Shown: in pieces, positions 8,901 to 15,693 of the stretch
Layout: each line of letters opens with the position of its first letter
Numbering within the stretch: the stretch's first letter is position 1
Assembly (NCBI RefSeq): GCF_000331005.1
Contig: NZ_AEJB01000423.1
Coordinates: 1 to 47,426, forward strand
Reading direction: 5' to 3'
From: Streptomyces turgidiscabies Car8
GTDB taxonomy: Bacteria > Actinomycetota > Actinomycetes > Streptomycetales > Streptomycetaceae
DNA: 47,426 bases
Program-made: the position numbers and the translations under genes
Notes under the pieces: model-generated
What the model saw: the letters and a program-made list of their open reading frames with translations, nothing else
Told to the model about the DNA's origin: nothing
Database searches by the model: none

Positions 8901-9843
8901 GGTGCCCGCCGGCGTCGTACAGCTGTGTCTCGACGGAGTAGCCGCCGGCGCCCTTGCCGCCGTAGTCCCGCACGTTCGCGGTGACGGACAGTTCGGCCGC
9001 CGTGTAGTCGTCGCTCAGCGGGGTGTCGAGGCGGAAGTCGCGCAGGCGCACGGCCGGGGTGGAGTACAGGTACACCGAGCGGAAGATGCCGCTCAGCCGG
9101 ATCATGTCCTGGTCCTCCATCCAGTCGCCGTCGGAGTAGCGGTAGACCTCCACGGCTATCTGGTTGGTGCCCGGCTTCAGGTGCTTGGTGATGTCGTACT
9201 CGGAGGGGTCGTACGAGTCCTCGTGGTAGCCGACGAGCGCGCCGTTGATCCACACGTAGTGGGCCGACTTGACGCCCTCGAAGTGGAGGAACGTCCGCCG
9301 TCCCGACCAGTCGCGCGGGAGCGTGAAGGTGCGTCGGTACTGGCCCACGGGGTTGTGGACGGTGGGCGCGGCCGGCGGCTGCACGTCCTCGCCCCGGCCG
9401 TTGGCGCCCCACCAGGGGTAGTCGCTGTTGATGTAGATCGGGCTGTCGTACCCGTGCAGCTGCCAGGCGGAGGGCACCGGGATGGTGTCCCAGGCGCTGT
9501 CGTCGACGTCGGTGCGGTAGAAGTCGGTGTCCCGGTCGTCGGGTCGGTCGACGTACGCGAACTTCCAGGTGCCGTCGAGGCTCTGACGGTACGGGGAGCG
9601 GGTGCGGTCGGCGGTGAGGGCCTGGGCGACGGTCGCGTAGGGCATCAGCGTGGTGTGCGCGGGTTCGGTGCCGACGCGGAAGACGTCGATGTGGCCGTTC
9701 CACTCGGGGGTGACGTCCGACGCGTCCGCAGCGGCAGCCCGGTGTGCGGCGGCCGGTCCGGACAGGGCGAGCGCGCCGAGGACGGCGGCTCCGCCCTCCA
9801 GGAGACGGCGGCGGCTGACGGCGAACTCGTGGGGGTGGGGCAT
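5968..9843 (-). CDS. Secreted GH2 beta-galactosidase with inserted LamG domain
   Basis: A 1291-residue enzyme from the ATG at 9843, chosen because GAGGAAGG lies about 9 nt upstream; the frame is open 36 codons further. The N-terminus SRRRLLEGG followed by a hydrophobic stretch and PAAAHRAAAA is a Tat signal peptide. Then come the GH2 sugar-binding, Ig-like and TIM-barrel domains. The acid/base Glu is near residue 506 (SLGNEAGG) and the nucleophile Glu near 570 (MIEYSHGMGNSNG). A concanavalin-like LamG domain occupies about residues 625-825, and the LacZ-type C-terminal beta domain follows (GPEENHWDR). It cleaves terminal beta-galactosides outside the cytoplasm, perhaps on plant polysaccharide. 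The RpiR regulator encoded upstream on the same strand may control it. Confidence 0.93.
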   Translation of the reverse strand: MPHPHEFAVSRRRLLEGGAAVLGALALSGPAAAHRAAAADASDVTPEWNGHIDVFRVGTEPAHTTLMPYATVAQALTADRTRSPYRQSLDGTWKFAYVDRPDDRDTDFYRTDVDDSAWDTIPVPSAWQLHGYDSPIYINSDYPWWGANGRGEDVQPPAAPTVHNPVGQYRRTFTLPRDWSGRRTFLHFEGVKSAHYVWINGALVGYHEDSYDPSEYDITKHLKPGTNQIAVEVYRYSDGDWMEDQDMIRLSGIFRSVYLYSTPAVRLRDFRLDTPLSDDYTAAELSVTANVRDYGGKGAGGYSVETQLYDAGGHPVWSRPLQQTVALAAGEERSVQATKAVPAPRLWSAEHPNLYTAVLRLRDPAGKVIETLSHRVGLREFALKDGLMRINGKPVSFRGTNRHEMHPVHGSALTRADMVQDIGIIKRLNINTVRTSHYPNNPQWLELADEYGLYLVDETNLETHGVRGEYPGNHSEWTTACVARAQNMVHRDKNHASVVIWSLGNEAGGGSTFNAMYEWIRSYDTTRVIQYEGDDRPGISDIRSEMYDSPARVEQRAKDTSDTRPYVMIEYSHGMGNSNGNFKKYWDLVRRYPVLQGGWIWDFVDQALSWPTPTRKLLTETGPAALHGEIIAPAGTFTRDQGVSGGTVFARDERLDLTGSLTLEAWITPHFLGYHQPIIAKGDTQYALKQSDKGLEFFIYGGGQWISAWWALPDDWTGKEHHIAGVFDAAAGTLTLHVDGVARATRNTTQRPSNNTASLALATDIDNPTREFSGTIRRACVYARALSAAELASDSRGPGDDGVRFWFDAASAGLTEKRPRDKTFYAYGGDWGDNPNDGAFAGDGIITADRGLTGKSAEVKRIYQAVQITSGTTPGAVTLTNEYLFTNLREFDGRWELVADGEVVRRGKLTRAQLDVAPLSTKSITVPFVLPADPAPGAEYFLELSFTTRESTKWAKAGFEVARQQLALDAGSPAVTPRPLTSVPTLRHEDGDASVTVKGKSFSVTVDKVTGTITSYKAGSTRLIASGPTPNFWRAPTDNDRGNGQHTRNQIWRDAGARRAVTGVSVRALRDRAVEIKVTGTLPTTPASTYTTTYTVFGNGEIKVDNTLHPGASSLPYIPEVGNLLLLPGRLDRLHYYGRGPEENHWDRNNSTDVGLYSGTVDGQWSGYLRPQENGNKTDVRWIALTDRKGAGLLVSAEPLLEVNASHFTPEDLSVGARHDYQLTPRDEVVLRLSHRQMGVGGDNSWGAHTHDEYKLFANRDYSYSYRLRPLTDVDDAMAASRKPTAGESAG

Positions 9844-10043
9844 GACCGTGGCCTTCCTCGGTACGACAGGGCGCTGTTCGGACTGAGGGTGCGTCAGATC
9901 GTGTTCGTTACTGTTGACAATCGACCCGGAATCCGGCAGCGCTGTGGTCATCGGTGACGGCTCAACTCACCGGGGCGGTGCAGGAGTTGATATTGAGTCA
10001 GCACACAACTGCTGGTGACAGTGGGAGCTGCCGAGCCAGGCTC

Positions 10044-10073
10044 ACCCTAGGACTTACAACACAGCCGAGGCAA
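10044..10073 (-). promoter_or_regulatory. Candidate promoter of the beta-galactosidase gene
   Basis: On the minus strand TTGCCT (10068-10073) is followed after 18 bp by TAGGGT (10044-10049), a fair match to the Streptomyces vegetative promoter. It lies in the 263-bp gap between the RpiR gene and the galactosidase, in an AT-rich patch around 10065-10095. Assignment rests on pattern only. Confidence 0.35.
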
Positions 10074-10106
10074 TAATTTTGTCTGACTCTGTTTGATCCT
10101 GATGGC

Positions 10107-10973
10107 TCACTCGACGAACAACGCCCGCGCCGCGGCCCGCGCGTCGAACTCCTCCAAGTGGGCCTGCGCGTCCGGCAGGGCGTCGCACACGGCCTCCAGG
10201 AGGACCTGCCCCAGCAGCATCGGAGCGCTCACGGTGTCGAACACCAGGCCGGTGCCCACGGCCGCCGGAAGCAGCAGATCGCTGTGCGCGGCCACCGGGG
10301 CGAAGGTGCCGTCGGCGATCGTCACCACCGTCAGCCCCGCGTCACGGGCGTGGGCGAGGGCGTCGAGGACCTCGCGCGGATGGCGCGGCAGCGCGAAGCA
10401 CAGCAGCGCGCTCGCACCGGCCCGCCGGGCCGCGTCGATCCGGTCGGCGAGCAGCGAGCCGCCCTCGTCGAGGAGTCGTACGTCGGGATGGACCTTGGCC
10501 GTGAAGTAGGCGAAGCCCCGCGCCTGGGCGGCGGAGGCGCGCAGCCCCAGCACCGGCAGGGGACGGGAGGCGGCCAGCAGTCGTCCCGCGCGCTCCACGG
10601 GCGCGGGGTCGGCGAGCAGGGACGCAAGCTGCCGCAGGTTGTCGATCTCGGCCTGTACGGCCTGCTGGTAGGGGTTGCCCGCCCGCTCCCGTGCTTCCGC
10701 ACCGGCGGGCGCGACCTCCCGCAGATGTCTGCGCAGGGCCGGATATCCGTCGAAGCCCAGAGCGACCGCGAACCGTGTCACGGACGGCTGGCTGACACCT
10801 GCCAGCCGGGCCAGCTCCACGCTCGACAGGAAGGGCACGTCCGCCGCCTGCCGGACCAGACAGTGCGCGATACGGCGCTGTGTCGGGGTGAGCCGGCGTC
10901 CCTCGAAGAGGCGGTGCAGTGGTACGGAGGAGCCGGTCCCCCCGGCCGGGTCGGTGCCGACGCCGTCGCTCAT
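10107..10973 (-). CDS. MurR/RpiR family transcriptional regulator
   Basis: A 288-residue protein from the ATG at 10973, preceded by GGGGAGCGG; an upstream start at 11096 would overlap the binding-protein gene and has no support. Residues about 15-90 form the RpiR-type helix-turn-helix (LTPTQRRIAHCL, then LARLAGVSQPSVTRFAVALGF). Residues about 125-265 form a SIS sugar-phosphate-binding domain (LGLRASAAQARGFAYF and ALLCFALPRHPREVLDAL). Such proteins sense phosphosugars or related metabolites. It sits between the galactosidase and the ABC importer on the same strand, so either could be its target (inference). Confidence 0.88.
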   Translation of the reverse strand: MSDGVGTDPAGGTGSSVPLHRLFEGRRLTPTQRRIAHCLVRQAADVPFLSSVELARLAGVSQPSVTRFAVALGFDGYPALRRHLREVAPAGAEARERAGNPYQQAVQAEIDNLRQLASLLADPAPVERAGRLLAASRPLPVLGLRASAAQARGFAYFTAKVHPDVRLLDEGGSLLADRIDAARRAGASALLCFALPRHPREVLDALAHARDAGLTVVTIADGTFAPVAAHSDLLLPAAVGTGLVFDTVSAPMLLGQVLLEAVCDALPDAQAHLEEFDARAAARALFVE

Positions 10974-10999
10974 CCGCTCCCCAGCCGGTCCTGATCGGT

Positions 11000-11037
11000 C
11001 CCTCTCCCCTGCCCGGCGTACCGGACGGAGGAGAGGG
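11000..11037 (-). terminator. Hairpin after the quaternary-amine ABC transporter operon
   Basis: CCCTCTCC at 11000-11007 pairs perfectly with GGAGAGGG at 11030-11037, and the loop contains a second CCGG/CCGG pairing. It lies between the binding-protein stop (11066) and the RpiR start (10973), so it probably separates the two transcription units. Confidence 0.45.
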
Positions 11038-11065
11038 CGGACGGTACTGCCACAGCCCGACCGGG

Positions 11066-12004
11066 TCAGCTCACGAGGCCGGTGCTCGTCAGCCATTCCT
11101 TGGCGACGGCGCTGGAGTCCTCCTTGTCGTTGACGAGCTTCTTCATCATCTCCAGCAGGTCCTCGGTGGTGAGCTTCGCCGAGAGGGCGTTGAGCGCCGA
11201 CTTGGCCGTGTCGTTGACCGCCGACTTGTAGACCAGGGGCGTGACGTTCTGCGAGGAGAACAGGTTCTTCGGGTCCTCCAGGACCACCAGCTTGTCCTCG
11301 ACGATGGCGGGGTCGGTGGTGTAGAGGTTGGCGGCCTGCACGTCGTTCGACTTCAGCAGCTTCACCAGGGTGGTCTGGGCACCCGCGTCCAGCGGCTGGA
11401 ACTTCCCGAACTCGACCCCGTAGACCGTCTTCAGGCCGACCCCGCCCTGGGTGCGGGTCTTGAACTCGGAACCGGCCCCGAGCGTCATGTCCTTGGCGAC
11501 GGGCTTGAGGTCGGCGAGGGTCTTGAGCTTGTACTTGGCGGCGATCTCGGAGGTGACGGTCACCGAGTCCTTGTCCTCGGCCGCGGCGGAGTCGAGGATC
11601 TCCACCGACGACGGGAGCTTCGCCTTCAGCTCGGCGTTGACCTGCTCGGTGCTGGTCGCGGTGCTCTTCTTGTCGACGGCCACCGACAGCAGGGCGCCGT
11701 TGTACTCCGGGAAGACACCGATGCCGCCCTTGACGACCTGGTCGTAGTAGACCTCGCGGGCGCCGATGTCGAACTTGCGGGTCACCTTCAGGCCCTTGGC
11801 CTCCAGCGCCTGGGCGTAGATCTCGGCGAGCAGCTGGTTCTCGGGGAAGTTCGCCGAGCCGACGACGATGGTTTTCCCGCCGCCCCCGCTGTCGCCGGTC
11901 AGCGGATTGCTGTCACTGTCGCCGCCTCCACCGCAGGCGGTGAGCGAGAACGCGGCGATCAGGCCGAACGCCGCGCCACGGTAAATGCCTCGGACGGTGC
12001 TCAT
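11066..12004 (-). CDS. Glycine betaine/choline-type ABC transporter substrate-binding lipoprotein (OpuCC/OsmF family)
   Basis: A 312-residue protein with a lipoprotein signal: hydrophobic core and lipobox LTAC, with Cys24 as the predicted lipidated residue, followed by a Gly/Ser/Asp linker. The mature part opens with KTIVVGSANFPENQLLAEIYAQAL, the typical start of the OpuAC/OsmF domain that binds quaternary amines such as betaine, choline or carnitine. The closing segment (LTTEDLLEMMKKLVNDK) also fits. It sits on the outer face of the membrane and feeds the two permeases encoded upstream. GAGAGGAAAC precedes the ATG. Last gene of the leftward operon; its exact ligand is unknown. Confidence 0.88.
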   Translation of the reverse strand: MSTVRGIYRGAAFGLIAAFSLTACGGGGDSDSNPLTGDSGGGGKTIVVGSANFPENQLLAEIYAQALEAKGLKVTRKFDIGAREVYYDQVVKGGIGVFPEYNGALLSVAVDKKSTATSTEQVNAELKAKLPSSVEILDSAAAEDKDSVTVTSEIAAKYKLKTLADLKPVAKDMTLGAGSEFKTRTQGGVGLKTVYGVEFGKFQPLDAGAQTTLVKLLKSNDVQAANLYTTDPAIVEDKLVVLEDPKNLFSSQNVTPLVYKSAVNDTAKSALNALSAKLTTEDLLEMMKKLVNDKEDSSAVAKEWLTSTGLVS

Positions 12005-12046
12005 GGGGTGTTTCCTCTCTCGGAGCCCGGAAGCTCGGAAATCAAC

Positions 12047-12082
12047 GGTTCGACGTGTTCGAGGGGTTCGAAGTGTTCGTAG
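12047..12082. repeat. 18-bp tandem direct repeat inside the ABC operon
   Basis: Two adjacent 18-bp copies (12047-12064 and 12065-12082) share GGTTCGA-GTGTTCG with only three differences. They lie in the 117-bp gap between the permease stop and the binding-protein start. Further GATTCGAAGG and GTTTCGAGG copies follow. Could be a processing or attenuation element, or simple slippage. Confidence 0.6.
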
Positions 12083-12121
12083 TTTTTCAAGGGACCAAGG
12101 GGTTTCGAGGGATTCGAAGGC

Positions 12122-12811
12122 TCATGGTTTGGACGCCGAGACCTGAAGGCCCGGCGAGACGATGACGCGCTGGAGCGCGGTGAAGGCGACCTGGACGACC
12201 AGAGCCAGGGCGACGACGACCGTCGAGCCGCCGATGACCAGTTCGTAGTCGTTGCGGGCGAGACCGTCGACGATGTAGCGGCCGAGGCCCCCGAGACCGG
12301 GGTAGGCGGCCACGGTCGCGGTGGCCACGACCTGGATGGCGGCGACCCTGAGGCCGAGCAGGATCAGTGGCAGCGCCATCGGCACCTCCACCCGCACCAG
12401 GACCTCCCACTCGGTCATACCGACCCCGCGCGCCGCGTCCCTGGTGTCGGGGTCCACACCCCGGACGCCCTCGAAGGTGTTGATGAGGATGGGCGGGACC
12501 GCGAGGGCGACCAGCGCGACCAGTACGGGCGTCGTGCTGAGCCCGGCGAGGGTGACGACGAGGACCACCAGACCGAAGGTGGGGATCGCCCGCGCCAGGT
12601 TCGCCACGCTGGCCACGGCGAACGCCCCACGGCCGGTGTGCCCGACGAGGAGCCCCAGGGTCAGCCCGATGAGGGCGGCGAACAGCAGGGACAGACCGCT
12701 GTAGATGAGGTGTTCGAGGAGCCGATGGGGGATTCCGTCGTCTCCGTGCCACTGCTTCGAGGACGTCAGCCAGTCCCCCACGAGCCGCATCTGGTTCAGG
12801 AAGTCGTTCAC
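12122..12811 (-). CDS. Quaternary-amine ABC transporter permease (OpuCB/ProW type)
   Basis: A 229-residue membrane protein with about five to six transmembrane segments and the BPD-type permease core (TPVLVALVALAVPPILINTFEGVRGVD, then a VRVEVPMALPLILLGLRVA coupling region). The start is taken as the GTG at 12811, which overlaps the stop of the preceding permease by 4 bp; an ATG nine codons upstream lies inside that gene. With its partner it would form the heterodimeric channel of a betaine-type importer. The length and EAA-like coupling loop are normal. Confidence 0.88.
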   Translation of the reverse strand: MNDFLNQMRLVGDWLTSSKQWHGDDGIPHRLLEHLIYSGLSLLFAALIGLTLGLLVGHTGRGAFAVASVANLARAIPTFGLVVLVVTLAGLSTTPVLVALVALAVPPILINTFEGVRGVDPDTRDAARGVGMTEWEVLVRVEVPMALPLILLGLRVAAIQVVATATVAAYPGLGGLGRYIVDGLARNDYELVIGGSTVVVALALVVQVAFTALQRVIVSPGLQVSASKP

Positions 12812-13473
12812 GGCGCCGTCACCTTGTTCCGGGACCACGGGGTCAGCAGCCGCTGCGCCAGGACCAGCAGGGCGTCTGTGGCGAGTGCGAGCAGCATGAT
12901 CAGCACGATCGCCGTGATGATGGGAGTCGGGAAGTCGAGTTGGAGGCCACGGGTGATGTAGTACCCGAGTCCGCCCTGTCCGATCAGCTGTCCCACCGCT
13001 ACCAGGCTGATGGACGACACGGCCGCCACACGGACCCCCGCGATGACGACGGGGACGGCGATCGGCAGTTCGACCTGGACGACACGTCTGACGGCGCCGA
13101 ATCCCATCGCGGTGGCCGCGAGCCGGACCGGTTCGGGGACCGAGGCCAGCCCGTCCACGACGTTGGGCACCAGCACCGACAGCGTGTAGATCGTCAGCGG
13201 GATCATGACTGTGCGTTCGGTGAGCCCCGTGTACCTGACGAAGATCATGAACAGGGCCAGCGACGGGATCGAGTACAGGATGTTGGCCACGGTCAGCACC
13301 GGTGGGTAGAGCCAGCGCCAGCGGTGGCAGAGGATGCCGAGGGGCACGGAGATGATCAGCCCGAACAGCACCGGCAGCAGGCCGAGTCTCAGATGGATGC
13401 CGGTGTAGTCGGCCAGTTCACCGGCGTGATCACCGATCCACTGCCACCGGATCAGCGGCTCGTCGTCACTCAT
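12808..13473 (-). CDS. Quaternary-amine ABC transporter permease (OpuCD/OpuCB type)
   Basis: A 221-residue permease beginning MSDDEPLIRW. The BPD core is clear: VLTVANILYSIPSLALF, VPNVVDGLASVPEPVRLAA, and the ATPase-contact loop with VQVELPIAVPVVIAGVRVAAV. It overlaps the upstream ATPase gene and the downstream permease by 4 bp each, indicating tight co-translation. As in OpuC systems two different permeases are encoded. The substrate class is inferred from the ATPase, permease and binding-protein families together. Confidence 0.88.
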   Translation of the reverse strand: MSDDEPLIRWQWIGDHAGELADYTGIHLRLGLLPVLFGLIISVPLGILCHRWRWLYPPVLTVANILYSIPSLALFMIFVRYTGLTERTVMIPLTIYTLSVLVPNVVDGLASVPEPVRLAATAMGFGAVRRVVQVELPIAVPVVIAGVRVAAVSSISLVAVGQLIGQGGLGYYITRGLQLDFPTPIITAIVLIMLLALATDALLVLAQRLLTPWSRNKVTAP

Positions 13474-14603
13474 CGTTCGTCACCGTCCGTCCCGGCGGCG
13501 CCCGCCTGCGTCCCGGCGGCGTCCGCCGTGCCCGCGGACAGCTCGTGGGCGTCCGCGACTCCGGCCACCGCGCCGTGCGCGTCCACGCCCACCGCGAGCC
13601 GGGCGGGTGAGAGGAGCGCCGAGTCGAGGGCGGCCCGTGCCGAGTCGCCGACGAGGCTGAAGGTGTGGCCGAGCGGTGCCAGCGTCGCGTCCGCGAGCGT
13701 GCCGCTCGCCGGCAGGTCGGCGACCTCGGCCCAGCCGAGCGGCCGGCGGGCGTCGTCGACGACCAGGACCCACGGCTCGCCGCCCGTCCGCGCCGACGCC
13801 ACGGAGGAGGTCGCCGGCAGCACCGGACCGTCGCGCAGCGGCACATCGGCCGCGTTCACGAAGGACAGCCGGCGGATACCCCGGTCGTGCCCCACGAAGT
13901 CGGCCACGAAGTCGTCGGCGGGATCGGCGAGCAGCCGTTCGGGCGTGTCGAACTGCGCCAGCCTTCCGCCGGTCCGGAACACCGCGATGTTGTCGCCGAG
14001 TTTGATCGCCTCGTCGATGTCGTGCGTGACGAAGACGATCGTCTTGTGCAGTTCCTTCTGGAGCCGGATGAACTCCGCCTGGAGTTCCGCCCGGACGATC
14101 GGGTCGACCGCGCTGAACGGCTCGTCCATCAGCAGTACGGGCGGATCGGCGCCCAGCGCTCTGGCCACGCCGACGCGCTGCTGCTGCCCGCCGGAAAGCT
14201 GGTTGGGATAGCGCTTGGCCATCTCGCCCGGCAGCCCCACCAGTTCGAGCAGTTCCGCCGCCCGTGCCCGCGCCTTCTTCCGGCTCCAGCCCAGCAGCAG
14301 CGGAACGGTGGCGATGTTGTCGAGGATGGTGCGGTGCGGGAACAGCCCCGCGTGCTGGATCACGTACCCGATACCGCGGCGCAGCTCGGGGGCGTTGACC
14401 TCCCGGATGTCCTTGCCGCGCAGACTCACCGTCCCTGCCGTGGGCTCCACCATACGGTTGACCATGCGCAACGTCGTGGTCTTGCCGCAGCCGGACGGAC
14501 CGACCAGGACCGTGATGCCGCCCTCGGCCAACTCCAGCGACAGTTCGTCCACCGCCGTCGTCCCGTTGGGATAATTTTTGCTCACCGCGTCGAATCTGAT
14601 CAA
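13470..14603 (-). CDS. Quaternary-amine ABC transporter ATP-binding protein (OpuCA/ProV type)
   Basis: A 377-residue ATPase. Walker A GPSGCGKTT is at residues about 35-43, the signature LSGGQQQR follows, then Walker B VLLMDEPFSAVDP and the switch histidine in VTHDID. The region after residue 250 resembles degenerate CBS repeats, which in OpuA/OpuC sense ionic strength. The start is a TTG at 14603 (Met-Ile-Arg-Phe), preceded by AAGGGG at about 7 nt; no ATG or GTG gives the expected N-terminus. First gene of the leftward operon, facing the OCD-lyase-amidohydrolase operon across a dyad-rich control region. Confidence 0.9.
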   Translation of the reverse strand: MIRFDAVSKNYPNGTTAVDELSLELAEGGITVLVGPSGCGKTTTLRMVNRMVEPTAGTVSLRGKDIREVNAPELRRGIGYVIQHAGLFPHRTILDNIATVPLLLGWSRKKARARAAELLELVGLPGEMAKRYPNQLSGGQQQRVGVARALGADPPVLLMDEPFSAVDPIVRAELQAEFIRLQKELHKTIVFVTHDIDEAIKLGDNIAVFRTGGRLAQFDTPERLLADPADDFVADFVGHDRGIRRLSFVNAADVPLRDGPVLPATSSVASARTGGEPWVLVVDDARRPLGWAEVADLPASGTLADATLAPLGHTFSLVGDSARAALDSALLSPARLAVGVDAHGAVAGVADAHELSAGTADAAGTQAGAAGTDGDER

Positions 14604-14620
14604 AGCTGCCCCTTACCCGA

Positions 14621-14638
14621 CTGCATATGGTCATGCAG
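14621..14638. promoter_or_regulatory. Inverted repeat 1 of the divergent control region
   Basis: CTGCAT-ATGGTC-ATGCAG, a perfect 6-bp dyad with a 6-bp spacer, 18 bp before the ATPase start codon. Its centre is at 14629.5. Candidate regulator site; the regulator is not identified. Confidence 0.5.
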
Positions 14639-14647
14639 AGTTATCGG

Positions 14648-14664
14648 TGACTGAATGACAGTCA
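14648..14664. promoter_or_regulatory. Inverted repeat 2 of the divergent control region
   Basis: TGACTG-AATGA-CAGTCA, a perfect 6-bp dyad with a 5-bp spacer, centred at 14656. Its centre is exactly 26.5 bp from the centres of the dyads on both sides. Confidence 0.55.
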
Positions 14665-14672
14665 ATGCCCAT

Positions 14673-14692
14673 CTGTAAACGGCACGTTACAG
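14673..14692. promoter_or_regulatory. Inverted repeat 3 of the divergent control region
   Basis: CTGTAA-N8-TTACAG, a perfect 6-bp dyad with an 8-bp spacer, centred at 14682.5 and 50 bp before the start of the ornithine-cyclodeaminase-like gene. Confidence 0.5.
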
Positions 14693-14741
14693 TCACGCCA
14701 AATCAGGCCAGGGACGTCCGAAACACACGGGAGCCACCCCC

Positions 14742-15693
14742 ATGGAACCGGTCTGGTTCACCTTTCTGAACGGCTCGGACATCGTGCGGCTGGAGCTGAC
14801 CGACACCGAGATTCTCGCCGCCGTGGAGGAGGGACTGCGTGCCCAGGGGCAGGGCGAGACGGTGATCGAGCCGCGCGTCCACCTCGTGCCCGATGCCGCG
14901 TTCAACGGCCACTTCAACGTGCTGCGCGGCTATGTCGCTCCGCTCTCGCTGGCCGGGGTCAAGATCGTGGGTGACTTCGTCGGCAACTACCGGGCCGGGC
15001 TGCCCTCCGAGATGGCCCTGCTCAACCTCTTCGACCCGCGCACCGGTATGCCGGTGGCCGTCGTCGACGCGACCGCCCTCACCGAGATGCGGACGGGTGC
15101 GCTCACCGCGCTGGGGGCACGTCACCTGGCCCGCCCCGACTCCAGGGTGCTCGGCCACATCGGCGCCCGCGCCACCTCGTACTGGAACGTCCGTCTCCTG
15201 GACCGGATTTTCGACCTCACCGAGATCCGAGTCCACTCACGCCGCCCGGAGAGCCGCGAGGCCTTCGCCGCGCGTCTGGAGCGGGACCTCGGGAAGACGG
15301 TCGTCGTGACGGAGGACTGGCGGAGCTGCGTGGAAGGCGCGGACATCGTGGTGGAGGCGTCCCGCCTCGAACACCCGGAGCCGTTGCTGAGGACGGATTG
15401 GATCGCCCCCGGCGCCCTGGTCGTGCCCTACGGGACGAACAGCGCGGTCGAGCTGAGCCTGACGGACATCATGGACAAGATCGTCGTCGACGACTGGGGG
15501 CAGGCTCAACAAGTCCAACCTGTACGGGGAGTTGGGTGAGATCGTCGCCGGCCGCAAGCCCGGTCGGGAGAGCCCCGGGGAGACGAACCTGTTCTGGCAC
15601 CGCGGACTCTCCCTCTCCGACATCGCGTTGGGCGCCGCCATGCTGAGGAAGGCCGAGGAACGCGGCCTCGGCCAGAAACTCCGCTTCTCATGA
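14742..15693 (+). pseudogene. Ornithine cyclodeaminase/mu-crystallin family protein, frameshifted by a small internal deletion
   Basis: The first 254 codons encode a normal OCD/mu-crystallin protein: substrate-domain segment SLAGVKIVGDFVGNY, RTGALTALGARHLAR, and a Rossmann region with GHIGARATSYWNVRLLD. After DDWGQ (codons 250-254) the frame reaches a stop at 15537. The family's C-terminus continues in the next frame (RLNKSNLYGELGEIVAGRKP through ALGAAMLRKA) to a TGA at 15691, which overlaps the ATG of the next gene. Roughly 18 residues expected between DDWGQ and RLN are absent. Intact enzymes reduce or deaminate cyclic imino acids or ornithine with NAD(P). As read, the product lacks its C-terminal helices. 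Confidence 0.85.

Noticed and set aside
15485..15560. Programmed frameshifting to rescue the ornithine-cyclodeaminase-like protein
   Set aside because: A shift alone would not restore the family: about 18 residues between DDWGQ and RLN are missing, so a deletion is needed, and no slippery heptamer or pseudoknot is evident.
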